Positions 9,692 through 19,616 are shown, counted from the stretch's first letter. The stretch: DNA of 64,000 bases from Klugiella xanthotipulae (GCF_006716695.1 NZ_VFPN01000002.1:434001-498000), one strand, 5' to 3'. The notes: generated from the sequence alone by a model not told the origin. Translations and numbers: made by a program.

Positions 9692-11032
9692 CTATCCCCC
9701 AGCGGGGGCCTCGGACTCTTCCGCCACCGGCGGGTAGAGCACACTGTGCAGGTGCTCGTGCAGGTAGGCGGTGTCCGGGTTGTCCTGGTCGATCACATCC
9801 GGCCCGAGATCAACCCGGATCGGTTCGAGCTTTTTGGTCTTGGTCGCCAAATCGACAAAGTAGGCAAGCATCGACTCGGGGATATCTGTCGTAATAATCT
9901 GCGACCCCGCATCCGCAATGCCCTGATACTTACTCAGTACATTGGCCGGCGTGAACTGTTCCAGGATAGCGACCTGCAAATTGCGCTGGCGCACCATGCG
10001 GTCCCAGTCGGTCGTATCGAAGCGCGATCTGGCGTACCAGAGCGCGGTGCCGCCATCGAGTTTCTGCACGCCAGGCTCAATGTACTGGATGTTACCGGTC
10101 GCCCCGTGTCCTGCCATCGCGACCCGAGACTCCACAGTGATCGTGACGCCGCCCAGGGCGTCAATCATGTGGGCAAAGCCAGCCATATCAACCATCACGT
10201 AGTACTGGATCGTGATGCCCGTGAGCCCCTCCAATCCGTCCTTGGTAGCCTCGATACCGGCGTTGCTCCCCGAGGCGGCAGCGTCCGGGTAAATTCCGGC
10301 GTTGAGCATACCGCTTGAGTACAGGCCGTTCACCTTGCCCTCGTCGAGGCCATCGGTGAAGACCTGCATCAGCGGGGAGGCCTCGGGGATGGGGATGTTG
10401 CGCACGTCCCGAGGAACACCCACCATCACGGCCTGACCGGTCTCAGCATCCACACTCACGATCGTGATGCTGTCGGGGCGCACCCCCTCACGGTCTTCAC
10501 CGGCATCGGCACCGAGCAACAGAATGTTGTAGCGCCCATCGATCGGTTCCGCCCGCTCAGCCTGGGTGAAGATGCCGAGTAGGCCGCGCTGCACGTTGAG
10601 CAGGTAGGCGGCGTACGCGGTACTCCCCGATGTGAGGAGGAGGGCGAGGACGGCCGTCCCCGCCACAAAAGCACGTGAGCGAGGCTTCACCTTCACAATG
10701 CGCACGAGGCGCAGAGTGTTGAGTGTGAGGACCAGCCAGAGCACGGCGTAAAAGAGGAGGAACACCTGCACAACGGTGATCGCAATACGCTGCGTGAAAA
10801 GAGCGTAGATAGCCTGTGGCCACACCAGATAGGTGATAACGGCAACAACGATACCCGCCCACAGGGTGAGGGTCGCACCCAGGCCGAAGCGGCCCAGCTT
10901 GCGACTACCGGCCAGTACCTGCGGGGCACCCGGGATAAAAAATCCGAGCAGCACCAACCACCAACCGCGCTTGGTCATCACCTCGGATGACCCCGCGTCG
11001 GGATAACGGATCGGGTTATCGAGCTTCGTCAT
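9692..11032 (-). CDS. LytR-CpsA-Psr family cell-wall ligase
   Basis: LCP proteins transfer glycopolymers from an undecaprenyl-linked carrier to peptidoglycan outside the membrane. This 446-residue protein has several N-terminal membrane segments (about residues 24-42, 50-70, 84-104, 122-143). The LCP domain begins at [20 protein letters not shown] (168-187), which contains the conserved Asp and Arg residues for pyrophosphate and metal. VGVPRDVRN follows at 204-212, and the [12 protein letters not shown] and [19 protein letters not shown]-type segments complete the fold. It overlaps purE by four bases and precedes the large glycosyltransferase, so it is coupled to polysaccharide synthesis. The multi-segment N-terminus is longer than the single anchor of most family members. 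Confidence 0.93.
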   Translation of the reverse strand: MTKLDNPIRYPDAGSSEVMTKRGWWLVLLGFFIPGAPQVLAGSRKLGRFGLGATLTLWAGIVVAVITYLVWPQAIYALFTQRIAITVVQVFLLFYAVLWLVLTLNTLRLVRIVKVKPRSRAFVAGTAVLALLLTSGSTAYAAYLLNVQRGLLGIFTQAERAEPIDGRYNILLLGADAGEDREGVRPDSITIVSVDAETGQAVMVGVPRDVRNIPIPEASPLMQVFTDGLDEGKVNGLYSSGMLNAGIYPDAAASGSNAGIEATKDGLEGLTGITIQYYVMVDMAGFAHMIDALGGVTITVESRVAMAGHGATGNIQYIEPGVQKLDGGTALWYARSRFDTTDWDRMVRQRNLQVAILEQFTPANVLSKYQGIADAGSQIITTDIPESMLAYFVDLATKTKKLEPIRVDLGPDVIDQDNPDTAYLHEHLHSVLYPPVAEESEAPAGG

Positions 11033-11538
11033 AGGGAGTTTTTAAGCGCCTCGTTCTTGGCCTCAACCAGGGTGGCCAACTCGGCAGCGTAACCCGTAAG
11101 TTTACGAGAAACCGTGGCATCCGTGGCCCCGAGGATGCGCGCGGCCAGCAGCCCCGCATTCTTGGCCCCACCGATAGAGACAGTGGCCACGGGGATGCCG
11201 CCGGGCATCTGCACAATCGACAGGAGCGAATCGAGGCCGTCGAGCCGGGCAAGCGGCACGGGCACACCGACAACAGGCAGCGTGGTCACGGAGGCGAGCA
11301 TCCCGGGCAGGTGCGCCGCACCGCCAGCACCGGCGATGATCACGCGCAGACCACGCTCAGCGGCGGCCTGACCGTAGGCAATCATTTTTTCGGGCGTACG
11401 GTGTGCGCTGAGTACCTCTACCTCGAAGGGGATACCAAACTCGGTCAGGATCTGAGCGGCATCGCTCATCACCGTCCAGTCGGAATCGGAACCCATCACA
11501 ACTCCGACAAGGGGCACACGTGCAGTGTCTTTGACCAT
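11029..11538 (-). CDS. purE: N5-carboxyaminoimidazole ribonucleotide mutase
   Basis: Converts N5-CAIR to CAIR in de novo purine synthesis, acting after PurK. The 169-residue length is standard for class I PurE. The active-site loop MGSDSDW appears near the N-terminus, and [14 protein letters not shown] and [14 protein letters not shown] are the other two conserved phosphate and CAIR-binding segments. It precedes and overlaps the LCP gene by four bases. The partner purK is on the other strand at 17,104, separated by the carboxylase, biotin ligase and fur-catalase genes; purE and purK are often adjacent in relatives, so this separation may reflect rearrangement. Confidence 0.96.
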   Translation of the reverse strand: MVKDTARVPLVGVVMGSDSDWTVMSDAAQILTEFGIPFEVEVLSAHRTPEKMIAYGQAAAERGLRVIIAGAGGAAHLPGMLASVTTLPVVGVPVPLARLDGLDSLLSIVQMPGGIPVATVSIGGAKNAGLLAARILGATDATVSRKLTGYAAELATLVEAKNEALKNSL

Positions 11539-11608
11539 TTCACCATGCTAGTTTGCGTGCCTGAGCACGGCCTGTCTCTCGGCGAGCGTGTCGCGCGCCG
11601 ACCATCAC

Positions 11609-11863
11609 TTAGTCGAGATACTCCGGAATACCTTCGGGAACCCGCTGGCTGCGCCGCCACGGGTTACGTGCGAGAGCCGTGACGCTCCGCACCTGCTGTG
11701 ACTCCTGTTGCTTGAGCACCGCGAGAACAGCATACACGGCGGCACGCTCGTCATCCGACGCATTGGCCGTGACAAACTCGATACCGATGGTGGGCAGAAC
11801 GTCTTTTTCTGCCGCGGGCCGGGGCGCTGCCTCGCGACCCGCGTGGGGTGTCTGATCCGTCAT
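11609..11863 (-). CDS. accE: Acyl-CoA carboxylase epsilon subunit
   Basis: An 84-residue protein of the actinobacterial acyl-CoA carboxylase epsilon family, which helps assemble or stabilise the beta (carboxyltransferase) and alpha (biotin carboxylase) subunits. The N-terminus is disordered. The segment FVTANASDDERAAVYAVLAV and the C-terminal NPWRRSQRVPEG tail, with its typical tryptophan and arginine residues, are the family hallmarks. It lies 11 bases downstream of the beta subunit gene and must be co-transcribed. Confidence comes from the combination of size, tail motif and neighbour rather than any catalytic residue. Confidence 0.88.
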   Translation of the reverse strand: MTDQTPHAGREAAPRPAAEKDVLPTIGIEFVTANASDDERAAVYAVLAVLKQQESQQVRSVTALARNPWRRSQRVPEGIPEYLD

Positions 11864-11874
11864 GCGGGCCCCCG

Positions 11875-13488
11875 CTACAGCGGGATGTTCCCGTGCTTCT
11901 TGGCGGGCTGCTCCACACGCTTACCGCGCAGACCACGCAGGGCTTTGAGCACGGCCAGGCGGGTGCCCGCTGGCTCGAGCACATTGTCGAGTTCACCGCG
12001 CTCGGCAGCGAGGAACGGGCTCGCCACGTTGTAGGTGTACTCCTTGGCCAGCTGCGCCCGCACAGCCTCCACATCCTCACCCGCGGCCTCCGCCCGCTTC
12101 AGCTCGGCCCGGTACAGGATGTTGACGGCACCGGCACCGCCCATCACGGCGATCTCGGCGGTGGGCCAGGCAATATTGACGTCTGCACCCAACTGCTTAG
12201 AGCCCATCACGATGTAGGCCCCACCGTAGGCCTTACGCGTGATGATGGTCACGAGCGGCACGGTAGCCTCGGCATAGGCGTAGAGCAGCTTCGCGCCGCG
12301 GCGAATGACGCCCGTCCACTCCTGATCGGTGCCGGGGAGATAGCCGGGGACATCCACGAGAGTCAGGATCGGGATCGAGAAAGAGTCGCAGAAGCGCACA
12401 AAGCGTGACGCTTTCTCACCGGCCTCAATATTGAGTGTGCCGGCCATCTCGCTGGGCTGGTTCGCCACGACGCCCACCGAACGGCCCTCGATGCGGGCAA
12501 AGCCGATCAGGATATTGGGGGCGAACAGGGGCTGAACCTCCAGGAAGTCGCCGCCATCCACAATCGACTCAATGATGACCTTCATGTCGTAGGGCTGGTT
12601 GGGGCTGTCCGGGATGATGGTGTTGAGTTTGCGATCAGCATCCGTAATTTCGAGCACGGTATCGCTGTCGTAGACGGGCAGCTCGGCCATATTGTTGTCC
12701 GGGAGGTAACTGATCAGCGTGCGGGCGTAATCGAGTGCATCATGCTCATCGGAGGCCAGGTAGTGGGCCACACCCGACACCTTATTGTGGGTGAGCGCAC
12801 CACCCAGCTCCTCAAAGCCCACCTCCTCGCCCGTCACGGTTTTAATCACGTCGGGGCCGGTGACAAACATGTGACTGGTCTTGTCCACCATGATGACAAA
12901 GTCGGTGAGCGCGGGCGAGTAGACGGCCCCTCCCGCTGCCGGTCCCATGATGATGGACAGCTGCGGAATCACGCCGCTACACATGGTGTTGAGGCGGAAA
13001 ATCTCGCCGTATTTACCGAGGGCAACAACACCCTCCTGGATGCGCGCGCCCCCCGAGTCGAGGATGCCGATGATGGGCACGCCCGTCTTGAGTGCAAAGT
13101 TCATGATCTTGATGATCTTCTCACCGGCCACCTCACCCAGCGAGCCGCCAAAGATCGTGAAATCCTGCGCGTACACCGCCACTTGGCGGCCCTCAATAGT
13201 GCCGGCTCCCGTAATCACCGAGTCACCAAAGGGGCGATTACCCTCCATCCCAAACGCGTGAGTGCGGTGACGCACGTACTTATCGAACTCCACAAACGAG
13301 CCCCGGTCGAGCAACCCCTCGATGCGCTCGCGGGCGGTCATCTTGCCCTTGGGGTGCTGACGGGCCTCCGCCGCCTCGTTGCGCTCGTACACCGCCTCGT
13401 TATAGCGGAGTCGGTGGTCGGCAATTTTGCCGGCGGTCGTGGAAAGATCGGGCACGTTCGCGGTGTTGTCATCAGTCACGAATGCCAC
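11875..13488 (-). CDS. accD: Acyl-CoA carboxylase beta subunit
   Basis: Carboxyltransferase subunit of acetyl-/propionyl-CoA carboxylase, moving CO2 from carboxybiotin to the acyl-CoA to supply malonyl- or methylmalonyl-CoA for fatty acid synthesis. The 537 residues match the PccB/AccD5 family. Two crotonase-like halves are visible. The first contains the oxyanion-type GGARIQEGV and [17 protein letters not shown]; the second contains [14 protein letters not shown] and [16 protein letters not shown], with [10 protein letters not shown] near the end. It precedes accE. The biotinylated alpha subunit is separate at 26,883. The exact acyl substrate cannot be decided from sequence inspection. Confidence 0.95.
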   Translation of the reverse strand: MAFVTDDNTANVPDLSTTAGKIADHRLRYNEAVYERNEAAEARQHPKGKMTARERIEGLLDRGSFVEFDKYVRHRTHAFGMEGNRPFGDSVITGAGTIEGRQVAVYAQDFTIFGGSLGEVAGEKIIKIMNFALKTGVPIIGILDSGGARIQEGVVALGKYGEIFRLNTMCSGVIPQLSIIMGPAAGGAVYSPALTDFVIMVDKTSHMFVTGPDVIKTVTGEEVGFEELGGALTHNKVSGVAHYLASDEHDALDYARTLISYLPDNNMAELPVYDSDTVLEITDADRKLNTIIPDSPNQPYDMKVIIESIVDGGDFLEVQPLFAPNILIGFARIEGRSVGVVANQPSEMAGTLNIEAGEKASRFVRFCDSFSIPILTLVDVPGYLPGTDQEWTGVIRRGAKLLYAYAEATVPLVTIITRKAYGGAYIVMGSKQLGADVNIAWPTAEIAVMGGAGAVNILYRAELKRAEAAGEDVEAVRAQLAKEYTYNVASPFLAAERGELDNVLEPAGTRLAVLKALRGLRGKRVEQPAKKHGNIPL

Positions 13489-13604
13489 TCTACCGGCCCG
13501 CTTCCTCCGCGCGGCTTATGAGACCCCCCACAAAAGAACCCGAATACTCTTCACGTATCCTCTAATTTCATCGTCGCGTCGGGGGCCACGCTACCCTAGC
13601 GGGC

Positions 13605-14384
13605 ATGGACCTTCCGCTCACTCGCACCGTCGCCCCACTACTCACCTGGCTCCCCGAGGTGGACTCGACCAATGCGTGGCTCTCACAGCGGGTTCGAGAG
13701 GCTCATCCAGACAGCCCCGTCCCCGACCGTTTCGTCGTGGCCACCGACACCCAAACATCGGGGCGAGGGCGCCTCGACCGGGCCTGGACCGCCCCGGCCC
13801 GCACCAGCCTTGCCGTGTCGGCCCTGCGCCGAGCGCGGCGCGCCGATGCGGCCCTCGCGCTCCTGCCACTCACGGCGGGCAGCGCCGTGGCTGCCGCGCT
13901 GCGGCCACTCCTGCCGAGCCACTCAGTTACCGTCAAATGGCCCAACGACGTCCACGTGGACGGGCTCAAGGTGTGCGGTATCCTGTGCGAGCTCACCGCC
14001 GATGGCGGGGTCATTATCGGAGTGGGGATCAATCTCACCCTCACGGCGGCGGAGCTCCCCGTGCCCACCGCCACCTCACTCGCGCTCCAGGACGCCGTGA
14101 GCACCTCCGTCGATACGGTACTCTCTGCCACGCTCAGCGAGCTCTGGGCACAGACAACTGAGCTGCTCGACGCCGACACCCCCCAGCGCATTGAGGCCAT
14201 CGTGGACCGAGCCCGCCGTGACTCCGCCACCCTGGGCCGCCGAGTCTCCACTCATCTCCCTGACGGCTCGGTCATCACGGGGGTCGCCCGCACTCTGGAT
14301 ACCGGCGGGCGGCTCGTGATCGAGCGGGCTGATGGGGGCGGGATGCTGACGGTCTCAGCGGGGGATGTCATCCACCTTCGCTAG
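13605..14384 (+). CDS. birA: Biotin-[acetyl-CoA-carboxylase] ligase
   Basis: Activates biotin as biotinyl-AMP and transfers it to the carrier lysine of the carboxylase alpha subunit. The protein has 259 residues and starts directly with the catalytic domain, so it is a class I ligase without the DNA-binding repressor domain. Visible are VDSTNAWL at 19-26, the biotinyl-AMP loop SGRGRLDR at 52-59, KWPNDVHVDGLKVCGILCE at 111-129, and a small C-terminal SH3-like domain. It is divergent from accD, with 116 bases between, and its enzyme substrate is encoded at 26,883. Because no repressor domain is present, biotin regulation must rely on another factor. Confidence 0.95.
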   Translation: MDLPLTRTVAPLLTWLPEVDSTNAWLSQRVREAHPDSPVPDRFVVATDTQTSGRGRLDRAWTAPARTSLAVSALRRARRADAALALLPLTAGSAVAAALRPLLPSHSVTVKWPNDVHVDGLKVCGILCELTADGGVIIGVGINLTLTAAELPVPTATSLALQDAVSTSVDTVLSATLSELWAQTTELLDADTPQRIEAIVDRARRDSATLGRRVSTHLPDGSVITGVARTLDTGGRLVIERADGGGMLTVSAGDVIHLR

Positions 14385-14397
14385 ACGCCAATAGCAC

Positions 14398-14420
14398 GAA
14401 TCATTCACTATTATGAATAA
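14398..14420. promoter_or_regulatory. PerR/Fur-like operator upstream of fur-kat
   Basis: GAATCATTC at 14398-14406 matches the AATnATT core of a Fur/PerR 7-1-7 box. It overlaps a second inverted repeat, ATTCA-N6-TGAAT (14403-14418). It lies about 27 bases before the fur start in an otherwise GC-rich region. Autoregulation by the fur product, with catalase controlled by the same site, is inferred. Confidence 0.6.
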
Positions 14421-14446
14421 CTCAAAAAAAGGGCTACTGTAATGGA

Positions 14447-14920
14447 ATGCAGTTTGCCGAGTCCCCGGTCACGCATCCTCGCGGTGCGGACCCTCGCGGT
14501 GCGAATTGGACCGCGAAGTTACGCGCAGTGGGACTCCGCACCACCACCCAGCGCCTCGCGGTGCTCGCCTTCCTCGACCACAACCCCCACTCGGATGCCG
14601 ACACCATTTTCCGCGGCGTACGTGACGTGCTGCCCACGGTATCCGTCCAGGCCATCCACGGGATTGTGAACGATCTCTCAGCCGCGCAGATCATCCGCCG
14701 GGTCAACCTGGCCGATTCGAGTAGCGCACAGTACGAGACCCGCACCAAGGACAACCACCACCACGTACAGTGCATCCGCTGCGGCCGCATCGAAGATGTT
14801 GACTGCACCGTGGGCCATGCACCCTGCCTCACCCCGTCGAACACGCACGGGATGCGCATCATCGAAACAGATCTCACATTCCGCGGACTATGCACAGATT
14901 GCGAAAGGGAAGAAAAATGA
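14447..14920 (+). CDS. Fur-family transcriptional regulator (FurA/PerR-like)
   Basis: A 157-residue winged-helix metalloregulator. The DNA-binding part shows [27 protein letters not shown] followed by [13 protein letters not shown] as the recognition helix. The C-terminal dimerisation part has HHHVQC and the paired CxxC zinc motifs CIRCG and CTDC of structural Fur/PerR zinc. It probably represses the neighbouring catalase in response to peroxide or iron, as FurA-KatG and PerR-catalase pairs do. The stop overlaps the catalase start, so the two are translationally coupled. The ATG at 14447 lacks a clear ribosome-binding site; an internal start is possible. PerR-like or iron-responsive function cannot be separated by reading alone. 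Confidence 0.88.
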   Translation: MQFAESPVTHPRGADPRGANWTAKLRAVGLRTTTQRLAVLAFLDHNPHSDADTIFRGVRDVLPTVSVQAIHGIVNDLSAAQIIRRVNLADSSSAQYETRTKDNHHHVQCIRCGRIEDVDCTVGHAPCLTPSNTHGMRIIETDLTFRGLCTDCEREEK

Positions 14921-16362
14921 CAGAACCTACCACAACCAATACGGGGGCACCGGTCGCCTCCGACGAGTTCTCTCGCACCGTTGGGCCTGATGGCCCCATT
15001 GTTCTCCACGACCACTACCTGGTGGAGAAGCTCGCCCAGTTCAACCGCGAGCGCGTACCGGAGCGAGTTGTCCACGCTAAGGGCGGCGGGGCGTTCGGCA
15101 CGCTCACGATCACCGAGGATGTGAGCGCCTACACTCGCGCGGCCGTCTTCCAGAAGGACACCGAGACGAAGATGCTCGCCCGCTTCTCGTCAGTGGCCGG
15201 AGAGTTGGGTTCGCCCGATACCTGGCGCGATGTGCGCGGCTTTGCACTCAAGTTCTACACCGAAGAGGGCAACCTCGATATCGTCGGTAACAACACCCCC
15301 GTGTTCTTCATCCGCGACGGCATCAAGTTCCCCGACTTCATCCGCTCGCAGAAGCGCCTGCCACACACGCATCTGCGTGACGCCGATATGCAGTGGGATT
15401 TCTGGACCCTCTCACCCGAGACGGCCCACCAGGTCACCTATCTGATGGGCGACCGGGGTCTCCCCGCCAACTGGCGACAGATGAACGGTTACGGCTCACA
15501 CACCTACCAGTGGATCAACGAGGCCGGCGAGAAGTTCTGGGTGCAGTACCACTTCCACACCGAACAGGGCGAGCGCAACATCACGGGTGCCGAGGCCGAG
15601 CAGATCGTGGGAGCCGACACCGACTACTACCTGCGCGACCTGTTCGACGCGATCGAACGCGGCGATTTCCCCCGCTGGCGGGTCTCCGTGCAGATCATGC
15701 CCTACGAGGAGGCCAAGACCTACCGGTTCAACCCCTTCGATCTCACCAAGACCTGGTCACACAAGGACTACCCGCTCATCCCGGTGGGCCACTTCGAGTT
15801 GAACACCAACCCCACGAACTACTTCGCGGAGATCGAGCAGGCCGCCTTCGAGCCGTCGAACCTGGTCCCCGGAACCGATGTGAGCCCCGATAAGATGCTG
15901 CTGGCCCGCGTGTTCTCCTACGCGGATGCGCACCGCTACCGCATCGGCACCAACTACAACGAGCTGCCCGTAAACCGACCCATTAGCAAGGTGAACAGCT
16001 ACTCGAAAGAGGGCGCGATGCGCCAGTTCTACACCGGCGGCGAGAGCCCGGTGTACGCACCAAACTCGCTGGGTGGCCCTGTTGCGGACGCGGCGAAGGC
16101 TGCCGAGAGCAACGGCTGGGAATCCGACGGCGACCTGGTGCGCTCGGCCTACACGCTGCGCGCCGACGACGACGATTTCGGCCAGCCCGGAACCCTTGTG
16201 CGCGAGGTTTTCACCGACGAGCAGCGTGATCGCCTGGTTGAGACGTTGATCGGTCAGTACAACAGTCTGACCCTGGAGCAGGTCAAGGAGCGTTTCCTGT
16301 GGTACTGGACGAGCGTTGACGGCGAGCTCGGCGCGCGCATCACCGCGGGCGTAACGGCCTAA
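14917..16362 (+). CDS. katA: Monofunctional heme catalase
   Basis: Disproportionates hydrogen peroxide in the cytosol. The 481-residue length fits small-subunit (clade 3) catalases. His53 in [12 protein letters not shown] is the distal catalytic His, [11 protein letters not shown] (124-134) carries the catalytic Asn, and Tyr335 in [12 protein letters not shown] is the proximal heme ligand. The start is the ATG at 14917, which overlaps the fur TGA and has GGGA at 14907-14910 before it. The pair sits between birA and the PH-domain gene, where relatives usually have those two genes adjacent, so it looks like an inserted defence cassette. A hairpin follows at 16,384. Confidence 0.96.
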   Translation: MTEPTTTNTGAPVASDEFSRTVGPDGPIVLHDHYLVEKLAQFNRERVPERVVHAKGGGAFGTLTITEDVSAYTRAAVFQKDTETKMLARFSSVAGELGSPDTWRDVRGFALKFYTEEGNLDIVGNNTPVFFIRDGIKFPDFIRSQKRLPHTHLRDADMQWDFWTLSPETAHQVTYLMGDRGLPANWRQMNGYGSHTYQWINEAGEKFWVQYHFHTEQGERNITGAEAEQIVGADTDYYLRDLFDAIERGDFPRWRVSVQIMPYEEAKTYRFNPFDLTKTWSHKDYPLIPVGHFELNTNPTNYFAEIEQAAFEPSNLVPGTDVSPDKMLLARVFSYADAHRYRIGTNYNELPVNRPISKVNSYSKEGAMRQFYTGGESPVYAPNSLGGPVADAAKAAESNGWESDGDLVRSAYTLRADDDDFGQPGTLVREVFTDEQRDRLVETLIGQYNSLTLEQVKERFLWYWTSVDGELGARITAGVTA

Positions 16363-16383
16363 CATCCGGATCACACCGTGAGA

Positions 16384-16425
16384 GTTCGCGGGGTACGCGC
16401 CTGTCGCTGCCCCGCGAACCCTTTT
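16384..16425 (+). terminator. Terminator of the fur-catalase pair
   Basis: GTTCGCGGGG (16384-16393) pairs with CCCCGCGAAC (16410-16419), a 10-base stem, followed by CCTTTT. It closes the catalase transcript before the PH-domain gene. Confidence 0.7.
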
Positions 16426-16444
16426 CTGCGGTAACAATGGTTCT

Positions 16445-17026
16445 ATGGCTTCCTTCTCTGGCAACGATTCCCGCCAGAAATCTCAGGATCTGAGCACCGC
16501 CCTGAAACCAGCCACCGCAGCCCACCTCCGGCCCGAGGTCATTATCGCCCGGCTCCGCCGCCACGGTCGTATCCTCACCTTTCACACACTTGTCCTGCTG
16601 GCCGTTCCTCCGCTGGTGGGCTACTTCGGTTTCAGTCTCGCCGAGGCCTGGCAGCGGAGCCTCGTGATCGCCGGTGGCGGGATCGTCATTTTTCTGCTGT
16701 GCGTGCTCCCCTACTTCGCCTGGCTCGGGGGGACCTACACGATCACCACCAAGCGCATCGTGGTCCGCCACGGCTTTTTTGTGCGCTCCCGTTCGGAGGC
16801 CTCCATCGGTCGCATCCGCGAGGTGCGTGTGCGGGCAACGGCGGCCCAACGGATGTTTGGCTCCGGCACCGTCCTCCTCCTGGTTGGCAGTGAGGATCCG
16901 CTCTCGCTGCGCGATGTACCGGGAAGCGAGCAGGTCGTCTCAATGCTGCACGAATTGATGGAGCGCTCCTACGCCGTAGATTCGGCGCTCTCCCCGGCGC
17001 AGACCCCCGCTGGAGTGACAGAATAG
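16445..17026 (+). CDS. PH-domain (bPH2) membrane protein
   Basis: A 193-residue membrane protein with two adjacent hydrophobic stretches (about residues 43-61 and 73-95) followed by a bacterial PH-like domain: YTITTKRIVVRHGFF, then RSRSEASIGRIREVRV and ADVLL-type strands ending in a helical region. The family is found widely in actinobacteria but has no settled role; domains of this kind are thought to be structural or to bind membranes or partners. The C-terminus is polar and cytoplasmic. It precedes purK by 77 bases and follows the catalase terminator. The family assignment is firm, but any function beyond membrane association is unknown. Confidence 0.85.
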   Translation: MASFSGNDSRQKSQDLSTALKPATAAHLRPEVIIARLRRHGRILTFHTLVLLAVPPLVGYFGFSLAEAWQRSLVIAGGGIVIFLLCVLPYFAWLGGTYTITTKRIVVRHGFFVRSRSEASIGRIREVRVRATAAQRMFGSGTVLLLVGSEDPLSLRDVPGSEQVVSMLHELMERSYAVDSALSPAQTPAGVTE

Positions 17027-17103
17027 GACTCTGACCCGGGTCTGAACCGCGCACGATCACCAGCGATTCACGCTCACAACCAACCCACGACTGCGAGGAC
17101 ACA

Positions 17104-18240
17104 ATGCCCGACATCATCGGCGTTATCGGCGGCGGCCAACTGGCCCGGATGATGATCCCACCCGCCGTCGCTCTGGGGCTCGACCTGCAGGTGCTTGCCG
17201 AGACAGACGAGTCATCAGCCAGGCTCGCGGCGGTGCGTGTGGGCGACTACCGGGATGCCGATACCGTATCGAGCTTTGCCGACACCGTCGATGTGGTCAC
17301 ATTCGACCACGAGCATGTACCGCAGCCCATCCTGCGCAACCTGATGGCCCGTGGTGTCGCTGTACACCCGCACCCCGAGGCGCTGCTCTACGCACAGGAC
17401 AAAATCCTCATGCGCCAGAAGCTCAGCAAGCTGGGGTTACCCGTGCCGGAATGGGCGCGGGTATCCAGCCCGGAGCAGCTGGCCGATTTCCTCTCTGCCC
17501 ACGGCGGCCGCGGTGTGCTCAAGACCGCACGCGGTGGCTACGACGGCAAGGGTGTGCGGATGGTGACAGACGCGGCCGAGGCCTCCGATTGGTTTGCCGC
17601 ACTGGCAGAGGACGGCAACGGCGGTGAGCTTCTGGTCGAGGAGAGGGTAGATTTCCGCCGCGAACTGGCCCAGCTGATTGCCCGCCGTCCGAGCGGCGAG
17701 AGCGCCACCTGGGCGGTGGTCGAGACGGTACAGAAAAACGGTGTGTGTGCCGAGGTGCTCGCACCAGCCCCCGGCTCGGAGGGCCGCCTCGCCGAGACCG
17801 CCGCCGAGATCGCCACGCGCGTGGCCGACGGCCTGGGCGTCACGGGCGTGCTCGCCGTCGAAATGTTCGAGACGACGGATGAGCGTATCCTCATCAACGA
17901 GTTGGCCATGCGCCCACACAACAGTGGACACTGGACTATTGAGGGCTCCGTCACAAGCCAGTTCGAGCAGCACCTGCGGGCCGTCTCGGATCTCCCACTG
18001 GGTGCGACGGACCTGCGTTCCCCCTACACCGTGATGATCAACGTACTGGGTGGACCGAGCGCGGGAACTATGGAGGACCTCTACCCCGAGGTCCTGGGCC
18101 AGTACCCCTCAGCCAAGGTACACAGCTACGGCAAGCAACCGCGCCCCGGCCGCAAGGTGGGTCATGTAACCGTCACGGGCGATACCCTCGACGAGACAGC
18201 GTACCTGGCCCGCGCAGCGGCCTCCCTCTTCGACCGCTAG
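17104..18240 (+). CDS. purK: N5-carboxyaminoimidazole ribonucleotide synthase
   Basis: ATP- and bicarbonate-dependent carboxylation of AIR to N5-CAIR, the substrate for PurE. The 378-residue ATP-grasp enzyme begins with the pre-ATP-grasp fold IGVIGGGQLARMM, has KTARGGYDGKGV around residue 140 as the ATP-binding lid, and VEMFETTDERILINELAMRPHNSGHWT with the metal-binding acidic residues. The C-terminal domain contains the MINVLGG segment. It probably has its own transcript, since a catalase terminator and the PH-domain gene precede it. Its last four bases overlap the convergent YbaK gene. It is the partner of purE at 11,029. Confidence 0.96.
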   Translation: MPDIIGVIGGGQLARMMIPPAVALGLDLQVLAETDESSARLAAVRVGDYRDADTVSSFADTVDVVTFDHEHVPQPILRNLMARGVAVHPHPEALLYAQDKILMRQKLSKLGLPVPEWARVSSPEQLADFLSAHGGRGVLKTARGGYDGKGVRMVTDAAEASDWFAALAEDGNGGELLVEERVDFRRELAQLIARRPSGESATWAVVETVQKNGVCAEVLAPAPGSEGRLAETAAEIATRVADGLGVTGVLAVEMFETTDERILINELAMRPHNSGHWTIEGSVTSQFEQHLRAVSDLPLGATDLRSPYTVMINVLGGPSAGTMEDLYPEVLGQYPSAKVHSYGKQPRPGRKVGHVTVTGDTLDETAYLARAAASLFDR

Positions 18241-18806
18241 CCGACGGGCGGACGCTCGCGGGAGCCGGGCGGCACCACCGGCATCACGAGGCCGCCCGTC
18301 ACGTGCACCAATTCGGTAAAACTCAGCGGAAAAACCGTCCGGGGGTGGCCCGCCGCGGCCCACACCGTGGGGTACTCAGCGAGCGAGACGTCAACAATGG
18401 TGCGCACGGACCCGGGGTGGCCCACCGGGGCGACCCCACCGATTGCCTGGCCGGTGGCGCTGCGCACCTGGTCCGCGTTGGCCCGCTGGAGGGTGATCCC
18501 GAGCGATCCTCCGAGAAACTCCGTATCGACACGGTGACAGCCGGAGGTCATCACGAGCACCGGCTCGCCGATGTCGGTGGCAAAGATGAGAGAGTTCGCG
18601 ATGGCGGCGACGGGCACGCCGAGGGCCTCGGCCGCGAGCGGGGCCGTGTGGGCGGCATCTGGCAGCCAGTGGATAGTGGGCTTGAGCCCGCGGGCGGCGA
18701 GTGCCACCCGCACGGCGGCAACGGCCGGATGCTCCGCATCCACGGTTGACCCCTGGGAATTCCCCGATTCGTCCGGGCGCGCAGCCGTCGAGTCGTTGTG
18801 AGTCAT
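18237..18806 (-). CDS. YbaK/EbsC-family aminoacyl-tRNA deacylase
   Basis: Free-standing editing domain homologous to the insert of prolyl-tRNA synthetase, expected to hydrolyse mischarged tRNA. The start at 18804-18806 has AAAGGA just upstream and gives 189 residues; the frame is open farther upstream but that extension overlaps noncoding sequence and is unlike the family. The YbaK fold is visible in ALGVPVAAIANSLIF, EPVLVMTSGCHRVDTEFLG, and GQAIGGVAPVGHP, the substrate loop. Asn replaces the Lys of canonical YbaK in the ANSLIF segment, which is common in actinobacterial members. It converges on purK, sharing four bases. The specific tRNA substrate cannot be read. Confidence 0.85.
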   Translation of the reverse strand: MTHNDSTAARPDESGNSQGSTVDAEHPAVAAVRVALAARGLKPTIHWLPDAAHTAPLAAEALGVPVAAIANSLIFATDIGEPVLVMTSGCHRVDTEFLGGSLGITLQRANADQVRSATGQAIGGVAPVGHPGSVRTIVDVSLAEYPTVWAAAGHPRTVFPLSFTELVHVTGGLVMPVVPPGSRERPPVG

Positions 18807-18930
18807 TGGGATCCTTTCGCATGAATACAGCATGGCGATGTTACACGGTGCGTGGACACAATTCATTCTCGCCCAGCTCATTCGATGCTGCCCGGGCGCG
18901 TCGCGAGCCGACACGATATACGGTGGACCG

Positions 18931-19569
18931 ATGAGCCTGTACCCTCTCTCCGCCTACGCTGAGGCCCTCGGTGACGACCTCGACCGGCTCCGCCCTGAAC
19001 TCCGTCGCTACTTTTCCGGGCCATCGGTGAGCGGGCAGATTGGCGTCGGCGAGGGCGTATTTGAGTGGGCCAGCTCGCGGCCACGCTGGCTCGCCGCGCT
19101 CTCACGACCGGTGCTGGGGCCGGAGCTCTTCCTCAGCGCCTCGGGCAGCAGCGTACCGTTTAGGGTCGAAAATATACCGGCCCGGGATACCGCGGGTCGC
19201 CCCCTCCTGCGCACGCGCCGCACCTACTATTTCCCGTCGGGACCCGGCGTATTTTCCGATTCCGTTGAGGCGGTCGGCCCTGGCCTAGTCCTCGACCGGC
19301 TGGGGGCTCGCGGCCGTGTCGAGGCAACGCTGCGCTGCGAGGTCACACCGGAGGGTACCCTGCGGATGGTGTCGGTGGCGACGGCCCTGCGGCTCGGGCG
19401 GCTGCGCGTTCCTCTCCCCCGCCTGCTGGGCGTGCACGTTGAGGGGTTCGACGGCTGGGACGACGAGACGGGTCTTCATCTGGTGAGTGTGCGGGGTAAC
19501 AATCCCCTGCTGGGCACCATCATCGAGTACCGCGGGTCGTTTGCGTACCGGTACGAGGAGGCGGAGTGA
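18931..19569 (+). CDS. DUF4166 domain-containing protein
   Basis: A 212-residue protein with no membrane segment or signal. It begins SLYPLSAYAEALGDDLDRL, and the middle contains VGEGVFEWASSRPRWL, RTRRTYYFPSGPGVFSDSV and LHVEGFDGWDDE-like segments of the DUF4166 family, common in actinobacteria and often beside oxidoreductases or saccharopine-type enzymes. Function is not known. I chose the ATG at 18931 because the upstream part of the open frame overlaps the promoter region of the divergent deacylase gene. It is followed by a strong hairpin before the convergent phage-like gene. Confidence 0.8.
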   Translation: MSLYPLSAYAEALGDDLDRLRPELRRYFSGPSVSGQIGVGEGVFEWASSRPRWLAALSRPVLGPELFLSASGSSVPFRVENIPARDTAGRPLLRTRRTYYFPSGPGVFSDSVEAVGPGLVLDRLGARGRVEATLRCEVTPEGTLRMVSVATALRLGRLRVPLPRLLGVHVEGFDGWDDETGLHLVSVRGNNPLLGTIIEYRGSFAYRYEEAE

Positions 19570-19571
19570 AC

Positions 19572-19616
19572 GTCGCCAGTGTGGCCGACCGCAGAACGGC
19601 CGACCACACTGGCGAC
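19572..19616. terminator. Bidirectional terminator hairpin
   Basis: GTCGCCAGTGTGG (19572-19584) pairs with CCACACTGGCGAC (19604-19616), a 13-base stem. A further CGGCC/GGCCG inner stem lies in the loop. It separates the converging DUF4166 gene and the phage-like gene. Confidence 0.75.
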
